Positions 8,566-17,413 of a stretch of DNA of 64,000 nucleotides are shown here, one piece after another. A program made the position numbers and the translations under genes. The stretch covers positions 110,682 through 174,681 of the forward strand of contig NZ_LMSC01000005.1 of the NCBI RefSeq assembly GCF_001428025.1. The letters run 5' to 3'. The DNA comes from Phycicoccus sp. Soil748. GTDB lineage: Bacteria > Actinomycetota > Actinomycetes > Actinomycetales > Dermatophilaceae. The notes under the pieces are model-generated. The model was not told the DNA's origin and did no database searches. It was given only the letters and a program-made list of their open reading frames with translations. Each line of letters begins with the position of its first letter. The first letter of the stretch is position 1.

Positions 8566-9036
8566 TCAGGAGCGGGCGTTGCGCCGGTTGGAGCCGGCCA
8601 GGCCGACGATGCCCAGCACCACCAGGACCGCGCCCATGGCGACGAACCCGAGCGGGCCCACGTCGCCCCAGTCGATGGTGAGGTTGCCCAGCTCCTGGGC
8701 CAGCACGATCCCCGCGACCGCGAGGCAGACCAGACCCAGCAGGACCGCCGGGATGTGCGGCCCGGTCGGTCGCGGCGGCACAGGTGGCGCCCAGGCGGCC
8801 GGAGCCGTGGTGGGGACCGGTTGTCCGGCCGGCGTGGCCTCGGTGGCGGCGCGGTGGTCGTCGACCGGGAGCTGCTGGGTGGGGTCGGTGGCGGACCGCT
8901 GCTCGGCCGTCGCGAACTCGGGTGTGGCCTGCTCGGCCGTCGCGTGCTCGGCGGTGGTGTCGCCCCACAGCTCCTGCGTGGCGTCCGGGCGCTCCTCCTG
9001 CAGGTCGTTCCGGGTCTCGTCGTGGGGGCTGGTCAT
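8566..9036 (-). CDS. Small membrane protein of the PspC locus
   Basis: A 156-residue protein. The first 90 residues are hydrophilic and rich in Thr, Ala, Gln and Glu with loose ATAEQ-like repeats. Two hydrophobic helices follow (IPAVLLGLVCLAVAGIVLA and VGPLGFVAMGAVLVVLGIVG) and the tail is basic. ATG 9036 was chosen because AAGGAG ends 8 bases upstream. A GTG at 9045 is in frame and overlaps the preceding stop, but it sits directly against that Shine-Dalgarno sequence. It is co-transcribed with the PspC protein upstream and probably acts in the same envelope-stress module; its exact role is unknown. Confidence 0.65.
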   Translation of the reverse strand: MTSPHDETRNDLQEERPDATQELWGDTTAEHATAEQATPEFATAEQRSATDPTQQLPVDDHRAATEATPAGQPVPTTAPAAWAPPVPPRPTGPHIPAVLLGLVCLAVAGIVLAQELGNLTIDWGDVGPLGFVAMGAVLVVLGIVGLAGSNRRNARS

Positions 9037-9041
9037 GGCGT

Positions 9042-10445
9042 TCACTCCTTGCCGATCAGGATCTGGCCGAGGCCCACGTGGGCGTCGACGACGACGTCGG
9101 GGGTTCCGGTCCCGAACGTCTCGACGGTGCTGATGTTGCGGCCGTCACCGTTGCCGCTCGTGTCGACCGAGTCGAGGGTGCCGGGGGCGGCCTTGGTGAT
9201 CTGGCCGGCCCCGACCGAGCTGCGGACCTCGACGGTCAGGTTGTCGGGGACCCGGATGCGCAGCTCGCCGACGCCCACCCGCGCCTCGACGTCGCGGGCC
9301 GTGCCCGGGTTGTCGGGCAGCGCGGTGAGGTCGAGCTCTGCCGACCCGATGCTGAGCCGGTAGGACTTCGTCGTGTCGGTGACCGACGGGCGCCAGACGC
9401 GCTCGCCGACACCGCCCCCGAACGTCACGTCCGGGACGACCGACGCGGTCCAGGTGACGATGACCAGGACGACGGCGACGAAGCCGGTGAGCCCGGTGCG
9501 CCGCCCGGCGAACCCGAGGGCCAGGACGCCGAGCCCGACGACGGCGAGGGCGGCGCACAGGGCGACCGTCTGGTCGCTGCCGGCCCAGTCGTTGGCCTGG
9601 TGGGCCCACGTGGTCAGCCCGTAGGCGGCGACGGCGAGGCCGCTGATGAGCAGCGTCGCGCCGAAGCCTCCCGAGCGTCGCCGTGGCGGACGAGGCGCCC
9701 GCGGCGGCTTGGGCGGACGCGGCTGCCGACCCGCGGGCGGTGCCGGGGGAGAGCCGGCCCCGGGGGGCGTCGCGGCACCATACGGAGCCTGTGGTGCCGC
9801 GCCGCCGGCGGTGGGCGCAGCGGTGGTGCCGTACGTCGCCGGCTCGGGAGCCGCGCCGTACGCCATCGCTGACGGTACGGACGAGGCGCCGTACGTCGCT
9901 GTGGGCGAGGCGGGGTAGGTCGCGGTGGGCGGGGTGCCGCCGGGTGCTGCGTACGGGGTCGGGCCGGCCACGGGTGCAGCCTCCTGGCCGCGCCTGCGGG
10001 TGACCAGCCAGACCACCAGGCCGACGGGGATCACGACCCACCAGACCCACCCCATGCCCGGCGTGTCACGGGCGAACCCGGTGCCGCCGACCAGCGACAG
10101 GCCGATCACGACCAGCAGGATGATGCCGAGGACGTCGCCGTCGCGCAGGGCCCGCTCGGCCACGATGTCGTCCTTGTCGTTGGGCAGGAACGCCCAGGCG
10201 ATGAGGTAGACGGTGATGCCCAGGCCGCCCATGACGACCAGCAGGACCAGCACCGCGCGGATGACGATCGGGTCGACTCCGAGGCGGGTGGCGATGCCGG
10301 AGCACACGCCCGCCAGCCACTTGTCCTCGCCGTCGCGGCGCAGGTCGATGGACCTCAGCCAGTCGAAGAACCGGTCGATGCCGGAGGCCTGTTCGTTGTT
10401 CGTCGGGCCCGCGGCGGGCCCATGGGTCTGGGTCATGTCATCCAT
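9042..10445 (-). CDS. PspC domain protein with LiaF-like C-terminal domain
   Basis: A 467-residue membrane protein. The N-terminal PspC domain (KWLAGVCSGIATRLGVDPIV, about residues 42-61, then VVMGGLGITVYLIAWAFLPN) is followed by further membrane helices. A Pro/Ala/Tyr-rich linker of about 110 residues comes next, then more helices, then a C-terminal beta-rich domain (VEARVGVGELRIRVPDNLTV, VDAHVGLGQILIGKE) resembling LiaF-type domains. It probably senses or reports envelope stress to the kinase encoded divergently at 10562. ATG 10445 is used; an in-frame ATG at 10436 is also possible. The divergent gap is 116 bases and likely holds both promoters. Confidence 0.8.
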   Translation of the reverse strand: MDDMTQTHGPAAGPTNNEQASGIDRFFDWLRSIDLRRDGEDKWLAGVCSGIATRLGVDPIVIRAVLVLLVVMGGLGITVYLIAWAFLPNDKDDIVAERALRDGDVLGIILLVVIGLSLVGGTGFARDTPGMGWVWWVVIPVGLVVWLVTRRRGQEAAPVAGPTPYAAPGGTPPTATYPASPTATYGASSVPSAMAYGAAPEPATYGTTAAPTAGGAAPQAPYGAATPPGAGSPPAPPAGRQPRPPKPPRAPRPPRRRSGGFGATLLISGLAVAAYGLTTWAHQANDWAGSDQTVALCAALAVVGLGVLALGFAGRRTGLTGFVAVVLVIVTWTASVVPDVTFGGGVGERVWRPSVTDTTKSYRLSIGSAELDLTALPDNPGTARDVEARVGVGELRIRVPDNLTVEVRSSVGAGQITKAAPGTLDSVDTSGNGDGRNISTVETFGTGTPDVVVDAHVGLGQILIGKE

Positions 10446-10561
10446 CGTGTCGCCGGGCGGGGCGCGCAACCATGAGGGTCGACCCTGAACGGACCCTGAC
10501 GTGGCCCTCCAGCACCCTGAACAGGCTCGGTTTCGGGGCCGGGGTGCGTCAGGATGAGGGC

Positions 10562-11971
10562 ATGCCCACCCCCTACGAGCGGCCCGTCCCGCCGACGGAC
10601 ACCAGGTTCGCCGAGCGCCGCGTCGCCCGGCCGACCCTCACGCGGCCGGCCGAGGGCAGGGTCATCGCCGGTGTCTCCGCGGGGCTCGCGGCGCACCTCG
10701 GCTGGTCGGTGCGGTGGGTGCGCATCCTGTTCGTGGTGCTGTCCATCCCCACCGGTGCCGGGCTCGTCGCCTACGTCTTCCTCTGGGCGCTCACCCCGCT
10801 GTCCCGCGGCGGGGTCGTCGACGGCCGGCGCCGCGCCGTCGACCCGGCCGACCCGGCAGCCGTCGCGGGCGACCCCGTCAGCGGCGACCCCGTCAGCGGC
10901 GGGCCGGTCCTGGAGGCCGAGCGCGACGCCACCCGGGTCCTGCTCGTCGGCGGCCTCATGCTGGCGCTCGGCCTGGTCGTCGTCGCCCAGAACGCCGGCC
11001 TCAACGCCCGCCTCGGCATCCTGCTGCCCCTGCTCGTCGTCGCGGCTGGAGCGGTGCTGGCGTGGTCGCAGCTCGACGACCGGCAGCGTGGGCGGTGGCT
11101 GGGCGCCGAGAGCGGGACGCGACGGTTCAGCGCGGCCCGGCTGGTGTTCGGCGGCGTGCTCGCCCTCGCCGGCCTGGTCATCATGGCGACCCGCGGCCGG
11201 TCGCTCGAGGCCATCTGGGACATCGGTGCCGCCGTGGTCGCGGTGCTCGCCGGTATCGCGCTCGTGGCGGCGCCGTGGGGCCTGCGGTTCTGGTCGGACC
11301 TGCGGCACGAGCAGGCCGAGCGCGCCCGCGCGACCGAGCGGGCCGACATCGCGGCCCACCTGCACGACTCGGTGCTGCAGACCCTCGCCCTGATCCAGCG
11401 CAAGGCCGACGACCCGGCCGCGGTCAACCAGCTCGCCCGCGCCCAGGAGCGCGAGCTGCGCGCCTGGCTGTACGCCGGTCCGGCCGACAGCGACGCGACC
11501 CTCGCCGCCGCCGTGGCCGAGGTGGCCCACGAGGTCGAGGACCTGCACGGCACCCCGATCGACGTCGTCGCGACCGGCGACCGCCCGCTCGACGACGGTG
11601 GCCTGGCCCTCAGCCGGGCGGTGCGCGAGGCCCTGCTCAACGCCGTGCGCCACGGCCAGCCCCCGGTGTCGCTCTACCTCGAGGTGGGCCCGCTCGGCGT
11701 CGAGGCGTTCGTCCGCGACCACGGCCCCGGCTTCGAGCTCGAGGAGGTGCCCGAGGACCGGCTGGGCGTGCGCCAGTCCATCCTCGGCCGCATGGACCGC
11801 CACGGCGGGACCGCGCGCGTACGCCGTCTCGAGCACGGTACCGAGGTCGTGCTCACCCTCCCGGCCGCCACCGCCGCTGCCCAGCCCAACGCCGCCCAGC
11901 CGAGCCCCGCCCAGCCGAGCCCCGCGCAGTCCGTCCCCGCCACCTCAGAGGAGACCCGTGAACACGCCTGA
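10562..11971 (+). CDS. PspC-fused sensor histidine kinase
   Basis: A 469-residue membrane kinase. A PspC domain (EGRVIAGVSAGLAAHLGWSV) and a helical hairpin open the protein, followed by four or more membrane helices. A HisKA_3-type dimerisation segment carries the phosphoacceptor in IAAHLHDSVLQTLALIQ, and a GHKL ATPase follows with REALLNAVRHG and VRDHGPGFEL. It is predicted to autophosphorylate on His and to phosphorylate the overlapping LuxR-type regulator. The last 30 residues are a Gln-Pro-Ser-Ala repeat (AQPNAAQPSPAQPSPAQ). Paired with the divergent PspC/LiaF-like gene it resembles LiaFSR-type envelope-stress systems. Confidence 0.88.
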   Translation: MPTPYERPVPPTDTRFAERRVARPTLTRPAEGRVIAGVSAGLAAHLGWSVRWVRILFVVLSIPTGAGLVAYVFLWALTPLSRGGVVDGRRRAVDPADPAAVAGDPVSGDPVSGGPVLEAERDATRVLLVGGLMLALGLVVVAQNAGLNARLGILLPLLVVAAGAVLAWSQLDDRQRGRWLGAESGTRRFSAARLVFGGVLALAGLVIMATRGRSLEAIWDIGAAVVAVLAGIALVAAPWGLRFWSDLRHEQAERARATERADIAAHLHDSVLQTLALIQRKADDPAAVNQLARAQERELRAWLYAGPADSDATLAAAVAEVAHEVEDLHGTPIDVVATGDRPLDDGGLALSRAVREALLNAVRHGQPPVSLYLEVGPLGVEAFVRDHGPGFELEEVPEDRLGVRQSILGRMDRHGGTARVRRLEHGTEVVLTLPAATAAAQPNAAQPSPAQPSPAQSVPATSEETREHA

Positions 11972-12638
11972 GAAGAAGCCCGTCGAGGTCGTCCTCGTCG
12001 ATGACCACCGGATGTTCCGGTCGGGGGTCAAGGCGGAGCTCGGTGGCACCGTGACGATCGTGGGTGAGGCGCCCGACGTCGACACGGCCGTCGCGGTCAT
12101 CACCCGCACGCGGCCGCCGGTGGTCCTGCTCGACGTGCACCTGCCCGGCGGCAACGGCAACGGTGGAGTGGACGTGCTCCACGGGTGCCGGGGCCTCACC
12201 ACCGCCGACGGGCAGCCCGTGCGCTTCCTGGCGCTGTCGGTCTCGGACGCTGCCGAGGACGTGATCGCCGTGATCCGCGCCGGCGCCCGGGGCTACGTCA
12301 CCAAGACCATCGGGGCGAACGACCTCACCCGCGCCATCCAGCGCGTCGCCGACGGGGACGCCGTGTTCAGCCCCCGGCTGGCCGGGTTCGTGCTGGACGC
12401 GTTCGGTGCCGCCGCCGGCGAGATCGCCGAGGTCGACGAGGAGCTCGACCGCCTCTCGGCCCGCGAACGGGAGGTCATGCGCCTCATCGCCCGCGGCTAC
12501 CAGTACAAGGAGGTGGCGAAGGAGCTGTTCATCTCCGTGAAGACGGTCGAGACCCACGTCTCGTCAGTGCTGCGCAAGCTGCAGCTGTCCTCACGCCACG
12601 AGCTCACCGCGTGGGCGATGGGCCGCCGCCTCCTCTGA
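11958..12638 (+). CDS. LuxR/NarL-family response regulator
   Basis: A 226-residue response regulator. The receiver domain has the acidic pair in VVLVDDHRMFRSG and the phosphoacceptor Asp in VVLLDVHLPGGNGNGG, about residue 57. A C-terminal LuxR HTH (LSAREREVMRLIARGYQYKE, VKTVETHVSSVLRKLQL) binds DNA. The start is GTG 11958, with GAGGAG about six bases upstream, inside the 3' end of the kinase gene (14-base overlap). This indicates tight co-expression with its cognate kinase. The likely targets include the PspC operon itself (inference). Confidence 0.9.
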   Translation: MNTPEKKPVEVVLVDDHRMFRSGVKAELGGTVTIVGEAPDVDTAVAVITRTRPPVVLLDVHLPGGNGNGGVDVLHGCRGLTTADGQPVRFLALSVSDAAEDVIAVIRAGARGYVTKTIGANDLTRAIQRVADGDAVFSPRLAGFVLDAFGAAAGEIAEVDEELDRLSAREREVMRLIARGYQYKEVAKELFISVKTVETHVSSVLRKLQLSSRHELTAWAMGRRLL

Positions 12639-12670
12639 CGCCGGCGACGGCCCCTGCAGGCTCCGACCGG

Positions 12671-13183
12671 TCAGAGCTGGACGGTCTCGTTGTCGCCGAC
12701 GTCGGGCTTGTCGCCGGTGACCTTGCTCTTGACGAGTGCGATGACGCTCGCGACCCGGCCGCCGGGGCTGTCCCAGTACTCCGCGCTCTCGCCACGCACC
12801 TTGACCAGCACCACGTTCGGGTCCTGCGGTCCCTTGGCGAACCATGCCTCCGCGAACGGGTTCCACAGCTCCTCGTTCTTGGCGGGGTCGCGCACGACCT
12901 CTGCGGTGCCCGACACGGAGACCCAGGACGACGAGCCGGCGTAGGCGACGTTGACGCGCGGGTCGGCCTGCACCTCGGCGACCTTGGGGGAGGAGGCCTC
13001 GGCGAAGAACCACAGGTCGCCGTCGAACTCGACCTCCTGCGTGGCCATCGGCCGGCTCACGAGCGACCCGTCCGGCGCGACGGTGGTCAGCATGCAGGTG
13101 CGCTCGTCCTTGATGAGGTCGCGGACGGTGGCGACGGCCTCGGGGTCGTGGGTGGTGGCGGTGGCGTGGTGGGAGTCGGTCAC
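12671..13183 (-). CDS. Pyridoxamine 5'-phosphate oxidase-like general stress protein
   Basis: A 170-residue split-barrel flavin-binding protein of the PNPOx-like / general stress protein 26 family. Typical regions include CMLTTVAPDGSLVSRPM, a DGDLWFFAEASSPKVAEVQA stretch, VNVAYAGSSSWVSVSGTAEV, and a WFAKGPQDPNVVLVKV strand near the C-terminus. Members bind FMN, FAD or F420; which cofactor is used here cannot be read from sequence. GTG 13183 is the start because GAAGGA lies about seven bases upstream. It is monocistronic, and converges with the preceding response regulator gene. Confidence 0.8.
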   Translation of the reverse strand: MTDSHHATATTHDPEAVATVRDLIKDERTCMLTTVAPDGSLVSRPMATQEVEFDGDLWFFAEASSPKVAEVQADPRVNVAYAGSSSWVSVSGTAEVVRDPAKNEELWNPFAEAWFAKGPQDPNVVLVKVRGESAEYWDSPGGRVASVIALVKSKVTGDKPDVGDNETVQL

Positions 13184-13322
13184 GGTGGTTCCTTCGTCGT
13201 CATCTCGGTGTCCGCCCTGCTCAGCGGCACGTTCCTCGACGCTAACCCGCGCGCTGTGGCGCGGCACCTCGTGCAGCCGGGAGGCCGGAGGCGTGCACCG
13301 GAGAGGGCACAGGCGGCGCCGA

Positions 13323-13328
13323 TAGGCT
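13323..13328 (+). promoter_or_regulatory. Putative -10 element (TAGGCT)
   Basis: TAGGCT lies seven bases before the ATG at 13336, a spacing expected of a leaderless or nearly leaderless actinobacterial transcript. The same hexamer stands before pcrA. No convincing -35 element is visible. Confidence 0.4.
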
Positions 13329-13335
13329 CTTCGGT

Positions 13336-13692
13336 ATGCAGCTCGTGTACGACCTCTTCGTCGTTGCCCACCTCCTCGGCATGGCCGCCCTCGTCGGTGG
13401 CTGGCTGGTCCTGCTGACCGGTGCCTCCTCCACGACGGTCATGGCCTGGGGTGCTCGCGCGCAGCTCGTCACCGGGCTGGTGCTCGTGGGCCTCGCGGAA
13501 GGCGTCAGCTCGCTCGACGAGCACCTCAACCACACCAAGATCGGTGTGAAGCTGCTGGTCGCCATCGCCGTGGTCGCCCTCCTCGAGATCGGGCGCGCCC
13601 GCACGAAGCGCGGTCAGGACGGCAGCGCCCTCATCCGTGCCGCCGGCGCCCTGGGCGTGGTCAACGTCGTCATCGCGGCCGTCTGGAGCTGA
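13336..13692 (+). CDS. Small integral membrane protein
   Basis: A 118-residue protein with four hydrophobic segments (LFVVAHLLGMAALVGGWLVL, a second around QLVTGLVLVGLAE, a third KLLVAIAVVALLEIG, and a C-terminal VVNVVIAAVWS). Similar small membrane proteins are common in actinobacteria and have no assigned role that I know of. It has its own probable -10 element and no plausible Shine-Dalgarno sequence, so translation is likely leaderless. It stands between a convergent-divergent pair and is probably a single-gene unit. Confidence 0.6.
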   Translation: MQLVYDLFVVAHLLGMAALVGGWLVLLTGASSTTVMAWGARAQLVTGLVLVGLAEGVSSLDEHLNHTKIGVKLLVAIAVVALLEIGRARTKRGQDGSALIRAAGALGVVNVVIAAVWS

Positions 13693-13740
13693 ACGCCCGC
13701 CCCCGGCACTCCAGCCCCCGGCACCCCAGCCGGCGCCCGG

Positions 13741-14856
13741 TCAGCGGGCCGAGGGGCCGCCGCGGCCCGTGGTGCGCGGCGCGGCATACCCACCCGGGGG
13801 CGGCACCATCTCGGCGCGCACGCCGAGCAGCCTGATCGGCCGGTCGTCACCGAGGGCCCGCAGCAGGTCGAGCGCCGTGGCGGCGATGACCGCCGGGTCG
13901 AACGTCGGCTCGGCCAGCTTGCGGATGCGCGTGGTGGTGAAGAACGGCGCGAACCGCACCTTGAGGTGCACCCGGGCGCAGGCGCGGTCCTCGCGCCGGA
14001 TGTCCTCCACCACCTGCCGGGCGAGCACCGCGATCGCCTCCTCGACCTCCTCGGGCGACACGAGGTCCTGCTGGTAGGTCGTCTCGCGCCCGTGCGCACG
14101 GGCGACCCATGGCGTGTCGTCCACCGTCGCCGACCCGTCGCCGCGCCCGAGCCGCCCGTAGTGCGGCCCCATCGACGGCCCGAACTCGCCGACGAGCACC
14201 GCCTCGTCGGCGGCGGCGAGGTCGCGCACGGTGGCGTAGCCGTGCTTGGCCAGGCGAGCCGCGATGCGCGAGCCCACACCCCACAGGGCCGTCGTGGGCC
14301 GCTCGCCCATCACCTCGAACCAGTTGTCGCGGGTCAGCTCGAACACCCCGCGCGGCTTGCCGAAGTCGGTGGCGATCTTGGCGCGGACCTTGGTGTCGCC
14401 GACCCCGACCGAGCAGTGCAGGTCGGTGCGCTCGAGAACCGCTGCCTGGATGGCGCGGGCGCAGGCCCAGGGGTCGTCGGTCTCGAGGCCGACGAACGCC
14501 TCGTCCCACCCGAGCACCTCGACGACGGCGCCGGGCACGCCTTTGAGCGTCGCCATCACCTCGGCCGAGGCCGCGTCGTAGACCGGGCCGTCGACGGGGA
14601 GGAAGACCGCGTCGGGACACTTGCGGGCCGCCAGCCGCAAGGGCATGCCCGAGTGGACGCCGTGCTCGCGGGCCTCGTAGGAGGCGGTCGACACCACGGC
14701 CCGCTCGGTGGGGTCGCCGCGCCCACCCACGACGACCGGGAGTCCTGCCAGCTCGGGCCGCCGCAGCACCTCGACCGCGGCGATGAACTGGTCGAGGTCG
14801 ACGTGCAGCACCCAGCGCGGCACGACCGCCGACCCGGAGGTCTCCTGCTCGACCAT
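13741..14856 (-). CDS. dinB: Y-family DNA polymerase, DinB2-like, with Ile at the steric gate
   Basis: A 371-residue Y-family polymerase. The catalytic Asp pair lies in VLHVDLDQFIAAVE (D20, D22), with the second acidic cluster in LGWDEAFVGLE. Little finger and thumb regions follow (LWGVGSRIAARLAKHGYAT). In E. coli DinB the position corresponding to residue 25 is the aromatic steric gate (F13) that excludes ribonucleotides. Here it is isoleucine. Mycobacterial DinB2, which has Leu at this site, readily incorporates ribonucleotides, so this protein is likely of that type. The ATG at 14856 is chosen because the fold starts a few residues later. No SOS box is evident upstream. Confidence 0.88.
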   Translation of the reverse strand: MVEQETSGSAVVPRWVLHVDLDQFIAAVEVLRRPELAGLPVVVGGRGDPTERAVVSTASYEAREHGVHSGMPLRLAARKCPDAVFLPVDGPVYDAASAEVMATLKGVPGAVVEVLGWDEAFVGLETDDPWACARAIQAAVLERTDLHCSVGVGDTKVRAKIATDFGKPRGVFELTRDNWFEVMGERPTTALWGVGSRIAARLAKHGYATVRDLAAADEAVLVGEFGPSMGPHYGRLGRGDGSATVDDTPWVARAHGRETTYQQDLVSPEEVEEAIAVLARQVVEDIRREDRACARVHLKVRFAPFFTTTRIRKLAEPTFDPAVIAATALDLLRALGDDRPIRLLGVRAEMVPPPGGYAAPRTTGRGGPSAR

Positions 14857-14887
14857 GGCCCCATCCTGCCGCGGGTCGGTGACAGCG

Positions 14888-15901
14888 TCAGGGGAGCAGG
14901 AGCAGCTTGCCGGTGGTCCGGCGCCCTTCGAGGTCGTCGTAGGCGGTGGCCGCCTGCTCCAGCGGGTAGCGGCCACCGATGTCGATGCGCAGCCTCCCGG
15001 CCGCGATGTCGCCGAGCACCGCGGTGCCGCGCTCGAGCAGCTCCTCGCGGGTGGCGGTGTAGTGGCCGAGCGTCGGGCGGGTGACGAACAGCGAGCCCCC
15101 GCTGTTGAGCCGCTGGAGGTCCAGCGGCGGCACCTGCCCGCTCGCGCCACCGAACAGCACCATCATCCCCCGGGGGCGCAGGGACGCGAGGGACGCGTCG
15201 AACGTCGCCTTGCCGACCCCGTCGTAGACGACGTCGACTCCCTTGTCCCCGTTGGCCTTCCGCACCTCGGCGGCCAGGTCGTCGACCTCGGCGTAGTTGA
15301 TGAGGGCGTCGGCGCCGAGGCCCCGCGCGATCTCCAGCTTGGCCGCCGAACCCGCCGTCGCGATGACCCGTCCGCCCTTGGCCTTGACCATCTGGACGAG
15401 CAGCTGCCCCACCCCGCCGGCCGCCGCGTGGACCAGCGCCACGGTCCCCTCGCCGACCGGGTACGTGGAGGTGACGAGGTAGTGCGCGGTCATGCCCTGG
15501 AGCATCGCGGCCGCGGCCACGTCGAGGTCGACGCCGTCCGGGACGGGAACCAGGACGTCGGCCGGACGGTTGACCACCGTCGCCCCGGCGCCGAGCTCCT
15601 GCCCCCACGCGACCCGGTCGCCGACCTGGACCCCGTCGACGCCCGGTCCCACCGCGGTGACGGTGCCTGCGCCCTCGGAGCAGGACACGAACGGGGTCGT
15701 CAGGGGGTAGACGCCCTGGCGCTGGTAGACGTCGATGAAGTTGACGCCGACGGCCGCGACCTCGACCTGCACCTCGCCCTCACCTGGCATCGGGACCGCG
15801 ACGTCCCGGACCTCGAGGACGGAGGAGTCGCCGTGGCGGGGCACGACCAGGGCCCGCGCAGTGGTGCCGCCGGGGGTCTGCACATCGGTGTCGGAAGCCA
15901 T
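14888..15901 (-). CDS. NADPH:quinone oxidoreductase family protein
   Basis: A 337-residue zinc-independent medium-chain reductase of the quinone oxidoreductase type. The N-terminal GroES-like domain contains VGVNFIDVYQRQGVYPL, the signature of quinone reductases, and the Rossmann domain contains VALVHAAAGGVGQLLVQMVK (about residues 155-174). No structural zinc cysteine cluster is seen. It is expected to reduce quinones or enones with NADPH. It is transcribed in the same direction as dinB with a 31-base gap, so co-transcription is possible. Confidence 0.88.
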   Translation of the reverse strand: MASDTDVQTPGGTTARALVVPRHGDSSVLEVRDVAVPMPGEGEVQVEVAAVGVNFIDVYQRQGVYPLTTPFVSCSEGAGTVTAVGPGVDGVQVGDRVAWGQELGAGATVVNRPADVLVPVPDGVDLDVAAAAMLQGMTAHYLVTSTYPVGEGTVALVHAAAGGVGQLLVQMVKAKGGRVIATAGSAAKLEIARGLGADALINYAEVDDLAAEVRKANGDKGVDVVYDGVGKATFDASLASLRPRGMMVLFGGASGQVPPLDLQRLNSGGSLFVTRPTLGHYTATREELLERGTAVLGDIAAGRLRIDIGGRYPLEQAATAYDDLEGRRTTGKLLLLP

Positions 15902-15938
15902 GGCCCGACCCTAGGCGAGGCCCCCGCGGGCGGCGAGG

Positions 15939-16508
15939 TCAGGCACCGGTGTCGATCCAGTAGCGGCGCTTGCCGCTCATCTCGCCCTCGAAGACACCGC
16001 CGCACGCCTCGATGGTCCGCGCGGATGCGACGTTGTCGAGGTCGCAGGTGACCAGCAGGCGGTCGATGCCGCGGGCGGCAGCGAGGGGCACGACCTGGCG
16101 CAGGGCGTCGCTGGCGAACCCGCGCCGCCGGGCGGTCGGCCGCACGCCGTACCCGACGTGGCCCCCGACCGTCGAGAGCAGCGGGTGGTCGATGTGGTGA
16201 CGCAGCGAGATGGAGCCGACGTACTCGTCGGGCCGCTCGGGGTCCTCCATCCACCAGTACGTCGCGGTGGTCCAGCCCGGAGGTCGCAGGCTCGCCTCGT
16301 CCTCGTCCCCGACCCGGTTGGCCACGAGGCGCTCGAACTCCGCGGGGTCCTCCAGCGCCTCGCGGGTGAAGACGACACCGGGGAAGTCGCCCTCGGCCGG
16401 CCAGTTGACGATGCCGTCGTGGGCGGACTCGCCCGCTGCGTCGAACTCGTCCGCCGCGGCGAGGAAGGAGCGGTGGAAGCGCAGGTGCGGTGTCGCCAGC
16501 AGGACCAT
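15939..16508 (-). CDS. GNAT family N-acetyltransferase
   Basis: A 189-residue GNAT protein. An N-terminal region (HLRFHRSFLAAADEFDAAGE) leads into the acetyl-CoA domain with VGYGVRPTARRRGFASDALR (motif A, about residues 119-138) and a C-terminal CDLDNVASARTIEACGGVFE segment. Substrate unknown. It has a clear paralogue 4 kb away (20405-20971) with the same architecture and the same YWL/YWI ending. It lies 37 bases upstream of the quinone oxidoreductase gene on the same strand. Confidence 0.85.
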   Translation of the reverse strand: MVLLATPHLRFHRSFLAAADEFDAAGESAHDGIVNWPAEGDFPGVVFTREALEDPAEFERLVANRVGDEDEASLRPPGWTTATYWWMEDPERPDEYVGSISLRHHIDHPLLSTVGGHVGYGVRPTARRRGFASDALRQVVPLAAARGIDRLLVTCDLDNVASARTIEACGGVFEGEMSGKRRYWIDTGA

Positions 16509-16515
16509 GTCGCGA

Positions 16516-17340
16516 CTATGCCAACCGGGCGATGGCGGCGTCGAGCATGGCCTCGGTGAGCTTGCCGGTGAAGGTGTTCTGCTGGCTCACGTGGTAGCTG
16601 CCGACGAGCCGGACCGGCCGTCCCTCGGGGGTGGTGAGGACCGCCTCGGCCCCGTGCCCGAACCTCGGCTTGGGGCGCGGGACGTCCCAGCCGAGCCTTC
16701 GCGCGCTGCCGAGCGCGGCGTCCCACCCGATCGATCCAAGGGCCAGCACCGCCCGCAGCCGTGGTGCGGCGAGGGTGACGTCGCGGTCGAGCCAGGCCGA
16801 GCAGGTCGCCTTCTCCTGGGTGGTGGGCTTGTTGTCCGGCGGCGCGCAGCGCACCGCCGCGACGATGCGGATCCCCTTGAGCTGCAACCCGTCGCCGCTG
16901 GCCCACGACTGCGGCTGGCTGGCGTACCCCGCGCGGTGCAGCGCGGCGTACAGCCAGTCGCCGCTGCGGTCGCCGGTGAACATCCGGCCGGTGCGGTTGG
17001 TGCCGTTCGCCGCGGGGGCCAGCCCCACGAGGAGCACCTCCGCTTCGGGGTCGCCGAACCCGGGACCGGGGCGACCCCAGTACGGCTGGTCGGCGAACGA
17101 TGCGCGTCGCCCGGTGGTCGCGACGGACTCGCGCCAGGCCACGAGGCGGGGGCAGGCACGGCACACCGACACCCGGGCGTCGAGCTCGGCGGTGTCGGGG
17201 GAGGAGCCGGCCAGGCGGACGACCTGCATCGGTGTCCGGGCGACGGGCGTCCCGGCCGTGGCGGGGTCGCCCGGCCACCCCGTGCCCGGAGGCACCGGCG
17301 AGGTGAACGGCTGCCCGGTGACCGGGTGTGGGTCGCGCAC
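16516..17340 (-). CDS. udgB: Family 5 uracil-DNA glycosylase (UdgB)
   Basis: A 274-residue glycosylase of the UDG superfamily, family 5. Motif A is [20 protein letters not shown], which lacks the Asp/Asn water activator of families 1 and 4 as expected for UDGb, and motif B is [15 protein letters not shown] near the C-terminus. Four cysteines for an iron-sulfur cluster can be read: VCRACPRL (two) and, further on, VRC and ATC around [20 protein letters not shown]. It excises uracil and other deaminated bases from DNA. The start is taken at GTG 17340; upstream in-frame sequence is not conserved in kind. It overlaps no gene and is 73 bases from the divergent FUSC gene. Confidence 0.88.
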   Translation of the reverse strand: MRDPHPVTGQPFTSPVPPGTGWPGDPATAGTPVARTPMQVVRLAGSSPDTAELDARVSVCRACPRLVAWRESVATTGRRASFADQPYWGRPGPGFGDPEAEVLLVGLAPAANGTNRTGRMFTGDRSGDWLYAALHRAGYASQPQSWASGDGLQLKGIRIVAAVRCAPPDNKPTTQEKATCSAWLDRDVTLAAPRLRAVLALGSIGWDAALGSARRLGWDVPRPKPRFGHGAEAVLTTPEGRPVRLVGSYHVSQQNTFTGKLTEAMLDAAIARLA

Positions 17341-17413
17341 CCGGCCACCGTAGACGCGGCGTCGGCCCGGCGCTCGCCTGTCGCCCCGGCCCCGACCGTG
17401 CGAACCTCTGTGC

